A DNA stretch of 64,000 nt, from the NCBI GenBank assembly GCA_947629865.1, contig CANRFJ010000008.1, positions 1 through 64,000 of the forward strand. The letters run 5' to 3'. Source of the DNA: an uncultured Lachnospiraceae bacterium (GTDB lineage: Bacteria; Bacillota; Clostridia; Lachnospirales; Lachnospiraceae). The position numbers and the translations under genes were made by a program. How positions within the stretch are numbered: the stretch's first letter is position 1; each line of letters starts with the position of its first letter. The notes beneath the pieces are model-generated. The model did not search any database and was not told the DNA's origin. It worked only from the letters and a program-made list of their open reading frames with translations. Positions 60,440 through 64,000 of the stretch are shown here, one piece after another.

Positions 60440-61897
60440 TCAGTGCTCCGCGGCAAATTTCTCATAGGCCGCATTTGCATTTGAAATCATCTTGTCCCAC
60501 TGGGTGGAAAGTTCCTCCACCTTCTTGGCCGGCGTCGATGCCAGGGCATATACGCCGTAGCAGTAATCGCCGTAATCAATATCGCTTATCATATCCACAT
60601 AATCAGCTCTCTTGTGGTCTTCCTCCCGCATCATCATCAGAGTCTCGTCCACGGCGCGGTCATCTCTGAATTTGGGATAATAGTCCTCTTTGTACACGTC
60701 CTCCAGCGTGTAGCCCGGTGTCGGCTCTGTGTACAGATCATAGGCAAACGCGATTTTCTCCGCTGTCGCATCATCAAAGCAGGACGGCATCACAATAATG
60801 TTGTCAATCGGTATTGTCTTATTGGTCGCGTCCGGATTCTTCTCGTTGTACGGGAACATCACAAAGCCCCAGTCGTCTTTCATATTGGCAAAGGCGCTGA
60901 TCTGATAGGCCTGTGCGGTCTGCATGGCGGCTTCGCCGTCTCTAAAAGCCGCTGTAAACCAATCCCACGCCACATTTGGATCCGGTTTCGGCATGATGTA
61001 GCCCTGGTCAATCAGACTCATTCCCCAGTTCATGGCATATCGGAACTCATCCGTTGTGATGGCATTGACATATTTGCCGTCCTCGTCGCGGCTGACAAAA
61101 TTCGCATTGTTATTGGCTGCGCACATCGGCAGATAATCCTTGGAAAAACTGGCCATCGCATACTGATCGGTCTTGCCGTCCCCGTCGGTGTCCTTGGTCA
61201 GTTTCTTGCAGTACTCCTCAAACTTGGCCCAGGTCCACTCGCCGGACGCCTGCAGATCGTACGGCTCATCCTCCGGAATCCCCGCTTCCCTCAACATTCT
61301 CTTATTGAAGAAAATCCCGCTGCGCGGCTCGGCCTCCGTATTCATACCCCAGATGCCATTTCCGATACTCATACGCTCGATGACAGTCGGATTCCATTTC
61401 TCCTCTGTGAAATCAAACTCCGGCAGTCGGGACAGATCTTTCATCAGACCTTTCATCAGCGGCTCGGAAACACCCATCTCCTGGTGCAGATAAAATAACT
61501 GGCACGCCGGATTGTTTGCCATGGTTCCGTTCACATAGGTAGTCATCTGATCCTGATACGCATAGGCGGTCTCGCGCCTGATAGTGAAATTATAAGTGTC
61601 CATAATCTCCTTGCGGTACTTTTCCGTGTCCTTCTGGTAATCGGTCGTGGCATCTGTGTCGGCGGTATACCAGTCCCCGATCACGATCTCCATACCACCC
61701 AGATCATCAAAAGTTTTCTTCCCTGCGCCGGAAGAACTGTCCGTCAAAGTACCGTCTGACGAGACAGAGCCTGTTGAGGCGGCGCCAGACGCCGAATCCC
61801 CGCTGCTCCCGCTGCCGCTCTCACAGCCGGTCAGGGTTCCCACAGTCAATATCACAACCAGTCCCGTAGCAATCGTTTTTCTCATTCCTGTCTTCAC
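60440..61897 (-). CDS. sugar ABC transporter substrate-binding lipoprotein
   Basis: A 485-residue extracellular solute-binding protein of the family-1 type. The signal has a Lys/Arg start, hydrophobic core and lipobox LTGC with Cys at residue 25, then a Ser/Gly-rich tether. Landmarks include GIWGMNTEAEPRSGIFFNKRML and SGEWTWAKFEEYCKKLTKDTDGDGKTDQYA, typical of carbohydrate binders. The start is GTG 61897, eight bases after GGAGGG, which belongs to structured element copy D. No permease genes are adjacent, so it is an orphan binding protein here. Ligand unknown; a uronate or xylan oligomer is possible from context. Confidence 0.88.
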   Translation of the reverse strand: MKTGMRKTIATGLVVILTVGTLTGCESGSGSSGDSASGAASTGSVSSDGTLTDSSSGAGKKTFDDLGGMEIVIGDWYTADTDATTDYQKDTEKYRKEIMDTYNFTIRRETAYAYQDQMTTYVNGTMANNPACQLFYLHQEMGVSEPLMKGLMKDLSRLPEFDFTEEKWNPTVIERMSIGNGIWGMNTEAEPRSGIFFNKRMLREAGIPEDEPYDLQASGEWTWAKFEEYCKKLTKDTDGDGKTDQYAMASFSKDYLPMCAANNNANFVSRDEDGKYVNAITTDEFRYAMNWGMSLIDQGYIMPKPDPNVAWDWFTAAFRDGEAAMQTAQAYQISAFANMKDDWGFVMFPYNEKNPDATNKTIPIDNIIVMPSCFDDATAEKIAFAYDLYTEPTPGYTLEDVYKEDYYPKFRDDRAVDETLMMMREEDHKRADYVDMISDIDYGDYCYGVYALASTPAKKVEELSTQWDKMISNANAAYEKFAAEH

Positions 61898-62049
61898 ACT
61901 AATCCCTCCATTCCGGAGCGCAGCGACGGAAGTACGAGCAAAAAGCAGCGTAGCTGTTTTTGCTCTGTACATCATACTATTTGTGGCGCTCCGACACAAA
62001 TAGTTGTGCGAAAAATAGCTATCGAGCTATTTTTCACACTAATCCCTCC
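61898..62049 (-). repeat. structured pre-start element, copy D, before the sugar-binding gene
   Basis: Complete minus-strand copy flanked by an exact 17-bp direct repeat (TTCACACTAATCCCTCC on the plus strand at 61893-61909 and 62033-62049) that contains the Shine-Dalgarno and start codon area. Hairpin 2 loop TCGGAGCGC (complement of 61986-61994) pairs with GCGCTCCGG (complement of 61913-61921) with one U-G. CTTCC (complement of 61928-61932) can pair with GGAGG. Confidence 0.9.
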
Positions 62050-62080
62050 TTATTAAGCCACACGCTTTGTTACTATCTAT

Positions 62081-62134
62081 ATTATACTGCGCCCGTGCAA
62101 TGACGATATGACCTTTTTGTATGAATGATATGAC
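62081..62134 (-). promoter_or_regulatory. promoter with activator-type direct repeats for the sugar-binding gene
   Basis: A TATAAT box lies at 62081-62086 (minus strand) without a good -35. GATATGAC occurs at 62105-62112, over the -35 position, and at 62127-62134, 22 bp apart (two helical turns). This layout is typical of AraC-type activators that bind same-face direct repeats. Confidence 0.55.
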
Positions 62135-62176
62135 TATTTTGTTACTTTTTTATTACTCCCCTTCCCACCGGACGTC

Positions 62177-62215
62177 AAAAAAGCCGACGGTGAAATAAAA
62201 CCGTCGGCTTTTTTT
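62177..62215. terminator. strong bidirectional terminator after uxuB
   Basis: AAAAAAGCCGACGGT (62177-62191) and ACCGTCGGCTTTTTT (62200-62214) form a 15-bp inverted repeat with an 8-nt loop and T-runs on both strands. On the minus strand it lies about 50 bp after the uxuB stop. Confidence 0.9.
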
Positions 62216-62265
62216 GTATGCTGTACCCTCACAAAAAACAGTACCCTTGAGTGTCAATGAAATTT

Positions 62266-63873
62266 TTACGGCAGATATTTTTTCAGTGTGGCGCGAATGG
62301 CTCCCGGCCCTGCCGCCAGCTCGGCAAACATGCCCTCCACCTTTTCACCGAGACCTGCTTCGTACAGATTCACGGCGAAGATAGAACTGTCCGAGAGAAG
62401 GGGTTCCAGCGCCCCGTGCACATCTCCGGTATGGCCGAGGGCAATCCCCTGCACATGGGCCCTGCACTCCGCAAGGCGCGGATCCGGACTCTGCTCAAAT
62501 GGTTTTCCCTCGTCGTCCACACCCATCAGATAGCGGCACCAGCCCGCCAACACCAGGGGAACGAGCGTCAGATCCTTCGGATCCAGCCCCGCCTGCGCCT
62601 GATAAGCTTTGATAGTCTCCCCAAACCGAATCGGCAGCTTCTGGGAGGTGTCGCAGGCAATCCGCTGCGGCGTGTCCGGCATAAACGGATTCGGCAGACG
62701 GAGTTTCAGCACGGCGTCTGCAAATTCCCTCGGATCGATCACACCCGGATTGACTACAACCGTCATTCCCTCCCGGTAGCACATGGTCTCAATCAGCGCG
62801 CTGAGTTCCCTGTCCTCCATCTCGTCGTGGATCGAAGTATATCCGAGCATACAGCCATAGACAGCCAATGCCGTGTGCAGTGGGTTCAGACAGGTGCAGA
62901 CCTTCATCTTCTCCACCTTGTCCACCGTCTCACGGTCCGTAAATAAAATACCGGCTTTCTCTAACGGCGGGCGCCCGTTCGGGAAATCGTCCTCTATCAC
63001 GAGATACCCCGTCTCCTCAGAATTGACAAAGGGCGCGGTATAGGTGTTGCGGCTCGTGACAATCAGCTCCGTGTCCTCAAAGCCGTCCTGCACAAGCATC
63101 TCCTTTACTTTGCCGTCCGGCCGCGGCGTGATCTTGTCAATCATCGACCACGGGAAGGACACCTTTTCCTGCATATAGCGGGCAAAGTCTTCCTCCACCC
63201 GTCCGGCCGCTCTCCAGGCGTCCACAAACGCCATGACGCCGGCCTTCAGTTTGTCCCCGTTGTGGGAGCAGTTATCCATGCTCGCCAGGGCAAGCGGCGC
63301 GCCTCCCTTTTTGAAACGGCTGTAGCACAGAGAGGCGATGCGTCCCATCAGGTGGCTCTGCGCGCCCGGCCCGGCCGTCATTCCCTCCTCTACGCCGGGG
63401 AGTTTCTCTCCCTTTCCATTTACCAGTGAATACCCCTTTTCCGTGATGGTGAAGCTCACCATCTGCAGAGACGGGTTCTCAAATATTTCTGTCAGACGGG
63501 CATAGTCGTCCGGAAACGACGGATCCGCCACCAGAGATTCCACTACGCTTCCTACGACAATCTTTTCAATTGTGCCGTCTGCCTTCAGGACGACGGAAAG
63601 ACTCAGCCCGTCATATGGCTGGTAGGCTTTGGTTATAATCTCATGGTCAAAACTCTCCGCCACAACGACGCCCTTGCCATAACTTCCGCTGTCCAGAATC
63701 TCCTGCAGTTTTGCCGCCGGAAAAGCCCGGAAGATATTACCCGCGCCGAAGTGCACCCAGGCCGGTTCCTCTTTTGTGGCCTTCTTCACAGCCTCCCTGT
63801 CATAGGACGGCAGTTGATAGCCCTTCTTTTCCCACTCCGGGGAAACCGTTTTCTGCAAATCCAATAATTTCAT
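62266..63873 (-). CDS. uxuB: fructuronate reductase / mannitol dehydrogenase family protein
   Basis: A 535-residue NAD-dependent long-chain dehydrogenase of the mannitol dehydrogenase family. The N-terminal nucleotide-binding turn is HFGAGNIFRAF (residues 41-51), and the catalytic region includes SMDNCSHNGDKL (about 200) and the conserved Lys/Asn residues after SMIDKITPRP. It lies directly after uxuA, so D-fructuronate to D-mannonate reduction is the likely reaction. It follows uxuA by 18 bp, and a strong terminator ends the unit. Confidence 0.88.
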   Translation of the reverse strand: MKLLDLQKTVSPEWEKKGYQLPSYDREAVKKATKEEPAWVHFGAGNIFRAFPAAKLQEILDSGSYGKGVVVAESFDHEIITKAYQPYDGLSLSVVLKADGTIEKIVVGSVVESLVADPSFPDDYARLTEIFENPSLQMVSFTITEKGYSLVNGKGEKLPGVEEGMTAGPGAQSHLMGRIASLCYSRFKKGGAPLALASMDNCSHNGDKLKAGVMAFVDAWRAAGRVEEDFARYMQEKVSFPWSMIDKITPRPDGKVKEMLVQDGFEDTELIVTSRNTYTAPFVNSEETGYLVIEDDFPNGRPPLEKAGILFTDRETVDKVEKMKVCTCLNPLHTALAVYGCMLGYTSIHDEMEDRELSALIETMCYREGMTVVVNPGVIDPREFADAVLKLRLPNPFMPDTPQRIACDTSQKLPIRFGETIKAYQAQAGLDPKDLTLVPLVLAGWCRYLMGVDDEGKPFEQSPDPRLAECRAHVQGIALGHTGDVHGALEPLLSDSSIFAVNLYEAGLGEKVEGMFAELAAGPGAIRATLKKYLP

Positions 63874-63891
63874 GATTTCCTCCCTGTCATT

Positions 63892-64000
63892 CTACTTGTT
63901 TTTCTGTATTGCTTCCCACAGGCCGTTCAGATAGGCCACGCCGAGCGCCCGGTCGTATAATCCGTAGCCCGGTCTCGCCTGCTCGTCCCATATCATGCGC
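63892..64000 (-). CDS. uxuA: mannonate dehydratase UxuA, C-terminal end (5' part outside window)
   Basis: The last 36 codons read [20 protein letters not shown] and end WEAIQKNK, the strongly conserved C-terminus of mannonate dehydratase, which converts D-mannonate to 2-keto-3-deoxygluconate. The start of the gene lies beyond the window. It is the upstream partner of uxuB in a two-gene minus-strand unit. Confidence 0.85.
   Translation of the reverse strand, partial: RMIWDEQARPGYGLYDRALGVAYLNGLWEAIQKNK

Overview
The window looks like chromosome from a motile, endospore-forming, Gram-positive anaerobe of the Lachnospiraceae type. The evidence is gene content and order: topA-codY-flgB synteny as in Firmicutes, FliY (CheC-type phosphatase fused to FliN), CheD, FapA and a sigma-D-type factor in one flagellar operon, and nrdR-ylmC/ymxH-sigG nearby. 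Uronate and xylan side-chain genes (GH115, uxuA, uxuB) suggest a gut or plant-fibre habitat. Genus cannot be fixed from sequence reading alone.

Layout. 1-2760 (minus): a lipoprotein and two related multi-pass membrane proteins, the last cut by the window edge. 2965-7477 (plus): a DUF3842 gene, two unrecognised small membrane proteins behind a strong promoter and a structured leader, then larB-larC-larE for the nickel-pincer cofactor, with no larA in view. 7526-11089: a GH115 alpha-glucuronidase and the stump of an AraC regulator. 11107-12225: a PRPP-synthetase-like gene. 12292-15923: an AT-rich toxin-antitoxin cluster (HEPN/MNT pair, lone Phd-like antitoxin, Phd-Doc, RelBE-like pair, Fic protein). 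16095-17967: tsf and rpsB with their own promoter and terminator. 17973-52630 (all minus): about 37 motility and chemotaxis genes from flgB down to a MltG-like protein. 52695-58946: codY, topA, dprA, comM, nrdR. 59128-60317: ylmC/ymxH and sigG. 60440-64000: a sugar-binding lipoprotein, uxuB and the end of uxuA.

How the genes fit. The flagellar block encodes rod parts (FlgB, FlgC, FliE), MS-ring and C-ring (FliF, FliG, FliM, FliY), the export apparatus (FliH, FliI, FliJ, FliO, FliP, FliQ, FliR, FlhA, FlhB), hook parts (FlgD, FlgE, FliK), stators (MotA, MotB), placement GTPase/ATPase (FlhF, FlhG), a PilZ brake and a Che core (CheA, CheW, CheY, CheB, CheD), ending with the sigma factor for late genes. 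CheR, CheC, flagellin, FliD and FlgG are not here. GH115, UxuA and UxuB would together release and degrade glucuronate from xylan.

Most notable finding. Six copies of a roughly 140-bp hairpin-rich element (4367-4651 tandem pair, 13354-13500, 19301-19449, 51544-51705, 61898-62049) lie directly upstream of start codons of functionally unrelated genes, always in the gene's orientation, and each supplies a Shine-Dalgarno sequence. In every copy the apical loop of hairpin 2 is complementary to the bases just before the Shine-Dalgarno, and an upstream pyrimidine run can pair with the Shine-Dalgarno. Differences between copies are largely compensated. This looks like a dispersed, possibly mobile, translational control RNA that I do not recognise as any described family.
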